A stretch of DNA of 64,000 nucleotides, from contig NZ_JAFBEE010000001.1 in the NCBI RefSeq assembly GCF_016908555.1, positions 62,001-126,000 of the forward strand. The letters run 5' to 3'. Position 1 is the stretch's first letter. The number at the start of each line of letters is the position of its first letter. The notes under the pieces were generated by a model. It was not told the DNA's origin. It saw nothing but the letters and a program-made list of their open reading frames with translations, and searched no databases. Made by a program: the position numbers and the translations under genes. This DNA is from Alkaliphilus hydrothermalis. GTDB lineage: Bacteria > Bacillota > Clostridia > Peptostreptococcales > Natronincolaceae. Shown here in pieces: positions 18,471 to 27,009 of the stretch.

Positions 18471-19421
18471 ATGGTAGAAAAATTAACTGTATCTTCTTCT
18501 CCACATATATTATCTAAGAATTCAACTTCTAAGATTATGCTGGATGTTGTTATTGCATTACTACCAGCTACATTGGCTGCTTTTTATTATTTCAGAATGA
18601 ATGCAGTCATTCTTACAGTTCTGGCGGTAGTTTCAGCTGTAGCCTGTGAGTGGGGGATACAAAAGATAAGAAATAAGAAGAGTACGATTGGTGACTTTAG
18701 TGCAGTTATAACTGGTTTATTACTAGCTTTAAATATTCCTGCATCAGCACCTTGGTGGATTCCGATAGTAGGTTCAGCTTTTGCTATTATTATCGTTAAG
18801 CAGTTATTTGGTGGTATCGGACAAAACTTTATGAATCCTGCTTTGGCAGCGAGGATTATGTTGACGATCTCCTGGACAGATCCTATGACGAAATGGGTCA
18901 AGCCTGGTGTTGATGCAGTTTCTACTGCGACTCCTTTAAGCTATGTAAAGGGAGTCACTGCAGTACCCGAAGGTGCTCCCAGTATATTTGATACCTTAAT
19001 TGGAAATATTGGTGGTAGTATGGGGGAAACTTCTGCGTTACTACTAATTCTGGGGGGAGTTTATCTAGTATATAGGGGTGTTATTTCTCCGAGGGTTCCT
19101 CTAATTTATGTTGGAACAGTTGCAGTGCTAAGCTTTATCTATGGTGGTTTTGATGTGAACTTCATGTTATACCATGTTCTTTCAGGGGGATTAATGCTTG
19201 GGGCTATCTATATGGCTACCGACTATGCATCTTCACCAGTAACTAAAAAGGGTAAAATTATTTTTGCTTTAGGATGTGGAATCATTACAGCTGCAATTAG
19301 ATTCTACGGAGCCTATGCAGAAGGTGTTGGATTTTCAATTCTTCTTATGAATGTTGCTTCTCCACTAATTGAGAAGTATACTAGCCCAAGAGTTTTTGGG
19401 GAGGTGAAGCAAAATGCGTGA
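18471..19421 (+). CDS. rnfD: Rnf complex subunit D (membrane, covalent FMN)
   Basis: A 316-aa integral membrane protein with many hydrophobic helices. AVSTATPLSY holds the threonine (about Thr154) that carries covalently bound FMN in RnfD/NqrB proteins. GQNFMNPALAARIML and the late ATDYASSPVT are also conserved. It takes part in electron transfer through the membrane and ion translocation. It ends with an 8-base overlap into rnfG. Confidence 0.97.
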   Translation: MVEKLTVSSSPHILSKNSTSKIMLDVVIALLPATLAAFYYFRMNAVILTVLAVVSAVACEWGIQKIRNKKSTIGDFSAVITGLLLALNIPASAPWWIPIVGSAFAIIIVKQLFGGIGQNFMNPALAARIMLTISWTDPMTKWVKPGVDAVSTATPLSYVKGVTAVPEGAPSIFDTLIGNIGGSMGETSALLLILGGVYLVYRGVISPRVPLIYVGTVAVLSFIYGGFDVNFMLYHVLSGGLMLGAIYMATDYASSPVTKKGKIIFALGCGIITAAIRFYGAYAEGVGFSILLMNVASPLIEKYTSPRVFGEVKQNA

Positions 19422-19977
19422 TATCATTAGATTAGGTTTAATATTACTATTAATCACATCCATCGCGGCTTTTGTTTTAGGAATGACTAATGACTTTACT
19501 AAGGTCATTATTCAAGAAAGAGCTGAACAAGCAAACGTTGAAGCAATTCAAGCGCTGTTAACTGATGCTGAGGATTTTAATAAAGTAGAGCTAGATTCAA
19601 TCGAGGGGATTATCGTTGAGTCCTACGAAGGAACTAAAAATGGTGTAATAGTGGGTTATACAGTAAAGACTAAACCTCAAGGATACGGTGGTACTGTTGA
19701 AGTATTAGTAGGTATGACTATTGATGGTAAAATATCTGGAGTAAAGGTAGGAGAACATACTGAAACTCCTGGATTAGGTTCTAAGATTGCTGATGCTAGC
19801 TTTATTGACCAATATCTCGATAAGGCTACAAATCTAGTTTTCCTTGTTAGGAAAGACAACGTGACTAGTGATGAAGAAATTCAAGCAATTTCTGGGGCTA
19901 CAATATCCAGTGAAGCTGTTACTGATGGCGTAAATGCAGCTACTCAGTTATTTGAAGATGTACTAAAAAATCGATAG
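19414..19977 (+). CDS. rnfG: Rnf complex subunit G (covalent FMN)
   Basis: A 187-aa protein with one N-terminal membrane helix (about residues 6-24) and an extracytoplasmic FMN-binding domain. The flavinylation motif is ISGATISSEAV, with acceptor Thr near position 163. A motif GEHTETPGLGSK is typical of the FMN_bind family. Attaching FMN needs an ApbE flavin transferase, which is not encoded in this window. Confidence 0.97.
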   Translation: MRDIIRLGLILLLITSIAAFVLGMTNDFTKVIIQERAEQANVEAIQALLTDAEDFNKVELDSIEGIIVESYEGTKNGVIVGYTVKTKPQGYGGTVEVLVGMTIDGKISGVKVGEHTETPGLGSKIADASFIDQYLDKATNLVFLVRKDNVTSDEEIQAISGATISSEAVTDGVNAATQLFEDVLKNR

Positions 19978-19995
19978 ATTGCCGGAGGTGAAATA

Positions 19996-20598
19996 ATGAA
20001 GATCGGTAGAATTTTTACAAAAGGGCTTATTTTTGATAACCCAATATTTGTACAATTACTAGGAATGTGTCCTACGTTGGCGGTTACAAACTCTGCACAA
20101 AATGCATTGGGTATGGGTTTAGCAACGACAGCAGTTTTAATCGGATCAAATGCAGTAATTTCTCTAATTAAGAATCTAATTCCAAGTAAAATTAGAATTC
20201 CAGCTTTCGTAGTTGTTATTGCAACCTTTGTTACAATGATCGGTATGTTAATGAAGGCGTACTTGCCTGATTTAGATAAAGCACTGGGTCTATTCATTCC
20301 TCTTATTGTTGTAAACTGTCTTATTCTTGCTAGAGCAGAATCCTTTGCATCAAAGCAAACGATATTCCCATCGGTTGTGGATGGAGTTGGAATGGGATTA
20401 GGCTTTACATTAGGTTTAACAATCTTAGGTGCTGTGAGAGAGTTATTTGGATTAGGAACAGTATTTGGCGTTACGATATTAGGAGATTTCTTCCAGCCAG
20501 CATCAATTATGACTTTACCACCTGGAGCCTTCTTAGCTTTAGGATTACTGTTGGCGTTATTTAATAAATTAACAGCTAAAGGATTAAATGAACTATAA
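19996..20598 (+). CDS. rnfE: Rnf complex subunit E (membrane)
   Basis: A 200-aa integral membrane protein homologous to RnfA in the same operon. It has the conserved half-channel motif NPIFVQLLGMCPTLAVT near the start and IPLIVVNCLILARAE in the middle, with about six membrane helices. RnfA and RnfE form the membrane core thought to hold an intramembrane iron-sulfur centre through conserved cysteines (GMCP and NC here). Confidence 0.97.
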   Translation: MKIGRIFTKGLIFDNPIFVQLLGMCPTLAVTNSAQNALGMGLATTAVLIGSNAVISLIKNLIPSKIRIPAFVVVIATFVTMIGMLMKAYLPDLDKALGLFIPLIVVNCLILARAESFASKQTIFPSVVDGVGMGLGFTLGLTILGAVRELFGLGTVFGVTILGDFFQPASIMTLPPGAFLALGLLLALFNKLTAKGLNEL

Positions 20599-20611
20599 GG
20601 GGGTGTAGGAT

Positions 20612-21193
20612 TTGTCAGTTACTTCGATATTTTTGATTTTAGTAAGTTCGATTTTAGTTAATAACTTCGTTTTATCTCGATTCTTAGGGATTTGTCCCTT
20701 TCTTGGAGTATCAAAGCAGGTTGAAACTGCCTTTGGTATGGGAATGGCAGTAACCTTCGTTATGGCATTAGCTGCCATCATGACATATATTGTTCAAAAG
20801 TTAGTGTTGATTCCACTTGGCTTAGAGTACCTACAAACGATAGCTTTTATCTTAGTAATCGCTGCATTGGTACAGTTTGTTGAGATGGTTATTGAGAAGA
20901 CTAGTCCTACCCTGTATCAATCCTTAGGGGTATATCTACCTTTGATTACAACCAACTGTGCTGTACTAGGTTTGACAATCATCAATATTCAAATGGAGTT
21001 TAACTTATTTGAAGCAGTCATCCATGCAATCGGAGCTGCAATCGGATTTTCTTTAGCAATTGTTTTATTTGCTGCTATTCGAGAAAGATTAGAATTATAT
21101 GATGTACCAGTAGTGTTTAGAGGTTTCCCTATTGCATTAATTACAGCAAGTTTAATGTCACTAGCCTTCTTAGGCTTCGCCGGACTTGTATAA
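20612..21193 (+). CDS. rnfA: Rnf complex subunit A (membrane)
   Basis: A 193-aa membrane protein starting at TTG 20612 behind AAGGGGGTG. It has NNFVLSRFLGICPFLGVSK and LPLITTNCAVLGL, the counterparts of the cysteine-bearing motifs in RnfE, with inverted topology expected for the pair. Gene spacing of 13 bases to each neighbour fits a single operon. Confidence 0.97.
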   Translation: MSVTSIFLILVSSILVNNFVLSRFLGICPFLGVSKQVETAFGMGMAVTFVMALAAIMTYIVQKLVLIPLGLEYLQTIAFILVIAALVQFVEMVIEKTSPTLYQSLGVYLPLITTNCAVLGLTIINIQMEFNLFEAVIHAIGAAIGFSLAIVLFAAIRERLELYDVPVVFRGFPIALITASLMSLAFLGFAGLV

Positions 21194-21205
21194 AGGAGTG
21201 ATCGT

Positions 21206-22039
21206 ATGGATTTACAAGCGGTATTATATCCAGTACTTAGTTTAGGAGGAATGGGACTTCTTTTTGGTGCAGGTTTAGCCTATGCGTCTAAGAAGTTCGG
21301 TGTCGAAGTGGACCCTAAGCTAGCACTGATTAGAGATGCGCTTCCAGGTGCAAATTGTGGAGGTTGTGGTGTTCCTGGTTGTGATAGCTTTGCAAAGGCA
21401 GTACTAGAGGGTTCTGCACCTGTTACAGGATGTCCGGTTGGTGGAGCTGCCTGTGCTGAAGCTTTAGGAAAGATTATGGGGGTTGAAGCAGATTCGGAAG
21501 CTCGTCAAGTTGCTAAGGTTATTTGTAACGGCGACACGGTAAAGTGTAAGGAAAGATTTGAGTATCAAGGTATTCAAGATTGCGTAGCTGCTTCTATGGT
21601 GGCAGGAGGTAGTAAGTCCTGTGCCTATGGATGTTTAGGTCTTGCTACTTGTGTAAGGGCATGTCCTTTTGATGCAATCGAAATCGTTGATGGAAGAATT
21701 GCGAAAATCATTCCTGAAAAATGTACTGCCTGTGGTAAGTGTATTGAAGTTTGCCCAAAGAAAGTAATTGATATGGTTCCTTATGCTCAAGATGTTGTGA
21801 TCACTTGTAATAATAAGGAAGCTGGTAAAGTTGTTAGACAAAAATGTAGCGTTGGGTGTATTGCATGTAGAATCTGTGTTAAATCATGTCCCTATGATGC
21901 CATTGATTTTGAGAACAACTTAGCCTTTATTAACTATGAAAAGTGTACCAATTGCTTTGTATGTGTTGAAAAATGTCCTACCAAGGCAATAGAAGGTAAC
22001 TTTGAAAGACGAGATAAGCAAAAGAAAGATATAATTTAG
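21206..22039 (+). CDS. rnfB: Rnf complex subunit B (ferredoxin-binding, multi [4Fe-4S])
   Basis: A 277-aa protein with an N-terminal membrane anchor (about residues 4-24). It then has a four-cysteine cluster domain, GANCGGCGVPGCDSF with a downstream CPVGG, and several ferredoxin-type motifs, among them CVRACP, CTACGKCIEVCPKK, CIACRICVKSCP and CTNCFVCVEKCP. It is the entry point for electrons from reduced ferredoxin. It closes the rnf operon and is followed by a terminator. Confidence 0.97.
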   Translation: MDLQAVLYPVLSLGGMGLLFGAGLAYASKKFGVEVDPKLALIRDALPGANCGGCGVPGCDSFAKAVLEGSAPVTGCPVGGAACAEALGKIMGVEADSEARQVAKVICNGDTVKCKERFEYQGIQDCVAASMVAGGSKSCAYGCLGLATCVRACPFDAIEIVDGRIAKIIPEKCTACGKCIEVCPKKVIDMVPYAQDVVITCNNKEAGKVVRQKCSVGCIACRICVKSCPYDAIDFENNLAFINYEKCTNCFVCVEKCPTKAIEGNFERRDKQKKDII

Positions 22040-22065
22040 TTATAGTTTAAACTCTATATACTATA

Positions 22066-22124
22066 AAACACCAGCATCTTTACGTATTTTTTTGATACAT
22101 AAAGGTTGTTGGTGTTTATTTTTC
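22066..22124 (+). terminator. Terminator after rnfB
   Basis: AAACACCA pairs with TGGTGTTT; the inner part CTTTACGTAT / ATACATAAAG extends the stem. It is followed by a T-rich stretch. Its sequence is similar to the terminator after the PBP2 gene at 29833. Confidence 0.85.
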
Positions 22125-22461
22125 TTTGGACTTCTATTAAGGGATTTGCCATGTTTTGTATAGGAGTACTTAAGAAAAAAATGGATAGTAGGAGAATGGT
22201 TTTACCACTTGTAAGATGAAATTATTAGTGGTACACTTTTAATGATTCTAAGATTAGTTAAGAAGTTAACTAATAATTATGAATATATTTTAAGGACTAC
22301 TTAAAAACAACAACTTTAACGAAGTATAGATAGGGCTAAGAAATTTGTATTAAGAATATGATAAAGATTATATATTTCTTCAATATCTATGTTAAAATAT
22401 TATATATATCATATTCGAATTAATGATACAAAAACTTTATATATAGAAAAGAGTGATCAAT
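22125..22461. other. Intergenic region with an inverted repeat
   Basis: No gene is seen. An inverted repeat, ATTAGTTAA (22253-22261) and TTAACTAAT (22266-22274) with a 4-base spacer, is a possible operator or small hairpin. The A+T-rich stretch near 22380-22430 probably holds the promoter for the next operon. Confidence 0.4.
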
Positions 22462-22983
22462 ATGAATACGAAGAAACTAACTCAATTAGCCATGTTAACT
22501 TCCCTTGGGTTAGCCCTTCATATTATTGAGTCCTTTATACCGAATCCATTTATAGGAGTTGCACCGGGAGCCAAGCTAGGTCTAGCAAATATTATTGGTC
22601 TTATTACCCTAGTACTATTTGGTTTTAAATATGCCCTAGGAGTCAACCTTCTAAGATGTTTTATTGGAGGATTGGCCTCAGGAGCGGTAAGTTCTATGAT
22701 GTATAGTATGTCAGGAGCAATCATGAGTACTCTGTTAATGTTTCTGGTATATAAGTTTTTTAAAAAGTATTTTAGCCTTATCGGAGTTAGTGTATTCGGA
22801 GCTCTAGGACATAATGTCGCACAGCTAACGGTGGCTAGCTTAATCATTCACAATGCAAGGATGTTTACCTATCTACCATTCTTGATGCTAATGAGTGTTT
22901 TTACGGGGATTTTTATAGGTCTCACAGCAAATTTCACAATTAGCAAGACAAAGTTACACTTAAAACAAATGATAGGGATATAA
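22462..22983 (+). CDS. Gx transporter family membrane protein
   Basis: A 173-aa integral membrane protein with about five helices. It matches the family annotated as Gx transporter or 'heptaprenyl diphosphate synthase component I': LAMLTSLGLALHIIESFIP near the start, GAKLGLANIIGLI, LRCFIGGLASG, and GHNVAQL. Architecture resembles ECF-type substrate-binding (S) components. In clostridia it commonly follows the rnf genes and precedes maf/radC/mreB as here. AAAAGAGTGA (22447-22456) points to ATG 22462 rather than GTG 22453. The substrate is unknown. Confidence 0.82.
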   Translation: MNTKKLTQLAMLTSLGLALHIIESFIPNPFIGVAPGAKLGLANIIGLITLVLFGFKYALGVNLLRCFIGGLASGAVSSMMYSMSGAIMSTLLMFLVYKFFKKYFSLIGVSVFGALGHNVAQLTVASLIIHNARMFTYLPFLMLMSVFTGIFIGLTANFTISKTKLHLKQMIGI

Positions 22984-23012
22984 TACTTTGAATAAGGGGG
23001 AAGATTAATAGT

Positions 23013-23261
23013 ATGAGTAGGTACAGAAATCCATGGTTGTTAATTCTATTATTAGTCACTGGAGTTGTCTTAGGAAGTCTGATAGCAAATGCATTTGGTA
23101 AAGCAGTTCCTTTATTATCCTATGGTCCAGGCCCGATGGGGCTCAAGGATCTAGATGTAAATTTAGGGGTGCTCTATTTTAATGTGACTCTGTTATTACA
23201 AATCAATGTGGCTAGCCTAATAGGATTGTTGTTAGCAGTGTTAATATTTAATAGACTGTAG
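23013..23261 (+). CDS. DUF4321-type small membrane protein
   Basis: An 82-aa protein with two membrane helices (about residues 8-28 and 55-79) joined by a loop with YGPGPMGLKDLDVNLGVLYF. This pattern is typical of the small DUF4321 proteins found between the Gx transporter and maf genes in clostridia. Function unknown. It begins at ATG 23013 behind AAGGGGG. Confidence 0.75.
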   Translation: MSRYRNPWLLILLLVTGVVLGSLIANAFGKAVPLLSYGPGPMGLKDLDVNLGVLYFNVTLLLQINVASLIGLLLAVLIFNRL

Positions 23262-23276
23262 GTAGGTGTGGTTAGA

Positions 23277-23858
23277 TTGAAAAAAATTATTTTAGCTTCA
23301 AATTCTCCAAGGAGACGAGAATTATTGATGAATTTAGATGTAAAATTTGATATTGTAGTTAAGGATGTTGAAGAATTACAGGACAGTGCTATGGACCCTT
23401 TTGAACTGGCTTGTGGGAATGCCTACAGGAAGGCAAATACAGCAGTAGAGGACTTAGATGAATCGGCAATCGTAATAGCTGCCGATACAATTGTCTATCT
23501 TCATCAAATCCTAGGTAAGCCTGAAAATAAGGAAGATGCATACAAAATGCTTAAGTCATTATCAGGGAAGGAACATCAAGTAGTGACATCTGTGGCGATT
23601 TTAGAAACTCCCTCAAAAAAGAAAAACATCTTTGCTGTATCAACTAAGGTTTTCTTTAAGCATTTAACTGATGACGAAATTAATAACTATATTTCATCAG
23701 GAGAGCCTATGGATAAAGCAGGAGCCTATGGAATACAAGGAAAAGGGGCTCTATTTGTTGAGAAAATAGAAGGTGACTATTTCAACGTAGTGGGCTTGCC
23801 TTTATTTAAAATAGAGGATGTTTTAAAGAGAGAATTTAACACAAGTCTGTTAAAATAG
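23277..23858 (+). CDS. maf: Maf-family nucleotide pyrophosphatase
   Basis: The protein (193 aa from TTG 23277) starts KKIILASNSPRRRELL, the Maf signature, and has IAADTIVYLHQILGKP, GKEHQVVTSVAI and KAGAYGIQGKGALFVEKIEGDY, with the catalytic Asp in AADT. Maf enzymes hydrolyse dTTP/UTP and some modified nucleotides and affect septum formation in Bacillus. The frame opens at GTG 23268, but TTG 23277 gives the family N-terminus with AGGTGTGG upstream. Confidence 0.92.
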   Translation: MKKIILASNSPRRRELLMNLDVKFDIVVKDVEELQDSAMDPFELACGNAYRKANTAVEDLDESAIVIAADTIVYLHQILGKPENKEDAYKMLKSLSGKEHQVVTSVAILETPSKKKNIFAVSTKVFFKHLTDDEINNYISSGEPMDKAGAYGIQGKGALFVEKIEGDYFNVVGLPLFKIEDVLKREFNTSLLK

Positions 23859-23878
23859 GTGTTTTGGGGGAACTGAAA

Positions 23879-24574
23879 ATGGGAGTGGAGAATTATATTT
23901 CAATTAAGAGGATGCCACAGGAGGAAAGACCAAGGGAAAAGTTGTTAAAATATGGAGTAAGAAAGCTATCAAACACTGAGCTTTTAGCGATATTATTAAA
24001 GACTGGTACAAAGGAGAAGTCTGCCCTTGGGTTAGCTGAAAGCATTTTAGGTTATAGCAATGAAGGTCTACGATTTTTAACCGACAGCACAGTAGAAGAA
24101 CTTAGTCAAATTAAGGGAATTGGTTTAGCAAAATCTGCTCAATTAATTGCTGCTGTAGAACTGGGAAAACGTATAGCTTTAGCGACAAAGGCTAATAATT
24201 ATAAAATAAAGAGTCCAGATGATATAAGTAACTTATTGATGGAGGATATGCGGTATTTGAAGAAGGAACACTTTAACATTATTCTACTAAATACTAAGCA
24301 TGAGGTAATTGCTATGGAAAACATCTCTATAGGAAGCCTCAATGCATCAATTGTTCATCCGAGGGAGGTTTTTATAAGGGCTATTAAACGAAGTAGTTCT
24401 GCCATTATACTAGCCCATAATCACCCCAGTGGAGACCCAAGTCCCAGTGGTGAGGATGTTAAAATCACCAAAAGGTTACAAGACGCGGGGAATATAATTG
24501 GTATTTCAGTGCTTGACCATATCATTATTGGAGATGGAAGGTACTACAGTTTAAAAGAAAATGATTTAATGTAG
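23879..24574 (+). CDS. radC: RadC-family JAB-domain protein
   Basis: The protein (232 aa from ATG 23879 behind TTGGGGGAA) has the N-terminal helical part SIKRMPQEERPREKLLKYG and a helix-hairpin-helix-like segment, EELSQIKGIGLAKSAQL. The C-terminal MPN/JAB domain has the metal motif HNHPSGDPSPSGEDV. Despite the name, a DNA-repair role is not established; the JAB fold suggests a metallo-isopeptidase. It lies between maf and mreB, as in Bacillus and many clostridia. Confidence 0.93.
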   Translation: MGVENYISIKRMPQEERPREKLLKYGVRKLSNTELLAILLKTGTKEKSALGLAESILGYSNEGLRFLTDSTVEELSQIKGIGLAKSAQLIAAVELGKRIALATKANNYKIKSPDDISNLLMEDMRYLKKEHFNIILLNTKHEVIAMENISIGSLNASIVHPREVFIRAIKRSSSAIILAHNHPSGDPSPSGEDVKITKRLQDAGNIIGISVLDHIIIGDGRYYSLKENDLM

Positions 24575-24593
24575 AGGAAGGAGCAGTATAATA

Positions 24594-25625
24594 ATGGGCA
24601 TATTTAATTTCTTTTCAAAGGATATGGGAATAGATTTAGGAACAGCAAACACACTAGTCTATGTTAATGGTAAGGGGATCGTATTAAGAGAGCCTTCAGT
24701 AGTAGCAATTCAAAATGATACAAAAACTGTTTTAGCAGTAGGGGAAGAAGCTAAAAAAATGATTGGTAGAACTCCAGGGAACATTGTTGCCATTCGTCCA
24801 ATGAAGGATGGCGTAATTGCAGATTTTGATGTGACCCAGAGTATGTTAAAATATTTTATAACTAAGGCATATGCCCGTCGTACCCTTGTTCAGCCGAGAG
24901 TTGTCGTCTGTGTTCCTTCTGGAGTAACAGAGGTTGAAAAAAGAGCTGTGGAAGAAGCAGCATATCAAGCTGGTGCAAGAGAGGCTTACTTAATCGAGGA
25001 GCCAATGGCTGCTGCCATCGGAGCTGGATTACCGGTGGAAGAGCCTACAGGAAGCATGGTAGTAGATATCGGAGGAGGAACAACGGAAGTTGCAATCATT
25101 TCTTTAGGAGGTATTGTAACTGCAAAATCCATCCGTGTCGGTGGAGACGAACTGGATGAATCCATCATGAATTATATCAAGCGGGAATATAACTTGATGA
25201 TTGGTGAACGTACAGCAGAAGAAGTGAAGATTACAATCGGTTCAGCCTTTCCTAAAGCGAAGGAGGAAAAAATGCTAATCAGAGGTAGGGACCTTGTATC
25301 AGGACTACCAAAAACTTTAGAAATAACTTCGACAGAGATTCTAGAAGCCCTTAAGGAGCCTGTTAGTCAGATTATCGAAGCAATAAAATACACATTAGAA
25401 AAAACACCGCCAGAGTTAGCTGCTGACATTATGGAAATGGGAATTATGTTGACAGGTGGAGGTGCTTTACTTGATGGCTTAGACAAATTGGTTAGAAAAG
25501 AAACAGGAATGCCAGTAAGGATTGCAGAAGAACCGCTGGATTGTGTCGTTTTAGGTACAGGAAAAACAATTGAAGAAATAGATACTTTAAAAAGGGTTTT
25601 AATTACACCTAAGAAACTTGGATAA
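24594..25625 (+). CDS. mreB: Rod shape-determining protein MreB
   Basis: A 343-aa actin homologue. Nucleotide-binding motifs are intact: MGIDLGTANTLVYV (phosphate 1), VVDIGGGTTEVAIIS (phosphate 2) and MLTGGGALLDGLDKLV (adenosine). It polymerises under the membrane and guides lateral wall synthesis with MreC, MreD and PBP2, all encoded downstream in order. Confidence 0.97.
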   Translation: MGIFNFFSKDMGIDLGTANTLVYVNGKGIVLREPSVVAIQNDTKTVLAVGEEAKKMIGRTPGNIVAIRPMKDGVIADFDVTQSMLKYFITKAYARRTLVQPRVVVCVPSGVTEVEKRAVEEAAYQAGAREAYLIEEPMAAAIGAGLPVEEPTGSMVVDIGGGTTEVAIISLGGIVTAKSIRVGGDELDESIMNYIKREYNLMIGERTAEEVKITIGSAFPKAKEEKMLIRGRDLVSGLPKTLEITSTEILEALKEPVSQIIEAIKYTLEKTPPELAADIMEMGIMLTGGGALLDGLDKLVRKETGMPVRIAEEPLDCVVLGTGKTIEEIDTLKRVLITPKKLG

Positions 25626-25640
25626 AGTTGGTGATTGGAA

Positions 25641-26483
25641 ATGGCGAGAAAAGGGGAAAAGAAAGATCGTTCTGCAATTATCATAGCTATTGTTGCTATT
25701 GTCCTGATCATAGTAATGGGGGTAACAGCTGGGCAAAGAGAAAAATTAACTGTCGTTGAAAAATGGGTGGGGAATGTGATTTCCCCTATTCAACGGGGTG
25801 TTAGTGCTGGAGCTAGCAACATTAGTGAAGGATTAAGCTCTATATTTAACTTTAATAGGATTAAAAAGGAAAACGTAGAATTACAAAAGCAAGTGATTGA
25901 ACTTGAGAAAGAAATCACCACAGTCCAACTGGTGAGGGATGAACTAGAAGAATTAAGGGAATTAAAGTTTGCCCTTAACTATATTGAAGATGGGGTAAAA
26001 TATAGCCCAATAACAGCAAATGTAATCGCTAAAACACCCGGCAACTGGTTTAATATCTTTACGATTAATGCCGGTGAAAAGCATGGTATTACAACTAATA
26101 GTATTGTCATGGCGGGAAATGGTTTGATTGGTAGGGTATATGAACTAGGTGATCATTGGGCAAAGGTTGTGTCTATTATTGACAATAATAGCTCCATTAG
26201 TTTTCAGGTGCAGAGGGATGCAGATACGCAAGGAATTTTGACGGGGAGTATTACTAATGAATTATCAGGGTATTTATTTGATCCATTAGCGGAGGTTGTA
26301 GTAGGGGACAAGCTGATTACTTCTGGATTAGGTAATTTTCCAAAAGGTATTCCAATTGGGGAAGTAATAGACGTAGCAAAATCCAGCGACCAGCTTCTAA
26401 TAACAATTAAAGTCCAGCCAGCGGTTAACTTTAATAGAATGGGAAAAGTCATCATTATGACTCCGGATGTCACTTATGAATAA
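25641..26483 (+). CDS. mreC: Rod shape-determining protein MreC
   Basis: An exported single-span protein of about 280 aa: basic N-terminus, membrane helix near residues 12-30, coiled coil near 65-105 (KKENVELQKQVIELEKEI), then a beta-rich domain with IVMAGNGLIGRVYELG and TSGLGNFPKGIPIGEV. MreC connects cytoplasmic MreB to extracellular PBP2. The start is ambiguous between TTG 25635 and ATG 25641. Its 3' end overlaps mreD. Confidence 0.95.
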   Translation: MARKGEKKDRSAIIIAIVAIVLIIVMGVTAGQREKLTVVEKWVGNVISPIQRGVSAGASNISEGLSSIFNFNRIKKENVELQKQVIELEKEITTVQLVRDELEELRELKFALNYIEDGVKYSPITANVIAKTPGNWFNIFTINAGEKHGITTNSIVMAGNGLIGRVYELGDHWAKVVSIIDNNSSISFQVQRDADTQGILTGSITNELSGYLFDPLAEVVVGDKLITSGLGNFPKGIPIGEVIDVAKSSDQLLITIKVQPAVNFNRMGKVIIMTPDVTYE

Positions 26484-26991
26484 AGGAGAAAAAAAAATAC
26501 AAGGTTTTATTATAGGGCTAGTTATCATTGTCAACTTAATATTACAATCAACTTTGCTTCAATACTTCAAGATTTATAATGTTCTACCCAATACGGCTTT
26601 GATTTTGGTAATTTCCTTTTCGATGTATAGTGGAAAGAATCAAGGTGCCATAATTGGCTTATCCGTGGGAATGTTACAGGACATTATTTTTGGTCGTATT
26701 GTAGGATTGAATGCTTTCGTTTACATGCTAATTGGTTATTTTGTTGGGTTGATTAACCGTAAGGTATTTAAGGATAATCTTCTGATTCCTGTTGCATTGA
26801 CAGCTGTTGGGACAGTCCTATATGAAACTGTGAATATGTTATTTTTATGTTTCTTAAAATATCGGATAGAGTTATTTAATGTTTTTAAAAAAATGCTGGT
26901 TGTAGAAGTATTGTATAACTCTATTTTCTCCATTTTAATTTATATTTATGTATCTAAATTGTTTCAAACAAAGAAGAAAAAAAGACATTAA
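26476..26991 (+). CDS. mreD: Rod shape-determining protein MreD
   Basis: A small integral membrane protein (about 171 aa, five or six helices) with the MreD pattern NTALILVISFSMYSGKNQGAIIGLSVGMLQDI and GLNAFVYMLIGYFVG (key motifs: GxxxGLxQD-like helix and P/G-rich turns). The start may be ATG 26467 or ATG 26476; either overlaps the end of mreC, indicating translational coupling. Confidence 0.9.
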   Translation: MNKGEKKIQGFIIGLVIIVNLILQSTLLQYFKIYNVLPNTALILVISFSMYSGKNQGAIIGLSVGMLQDIIFGRIVGLNAFVYMLIGYFVGLINRKVFKDNLLIPVALTAVGTVLYETVNMLFLCFLKYRIELFNVFKKMLVVEVLYNSIFSILIYIYVSKLFQTKKKKRH

Positions 26992-27009
26992 TTAGACAGG
27001 GTGAGGCCT

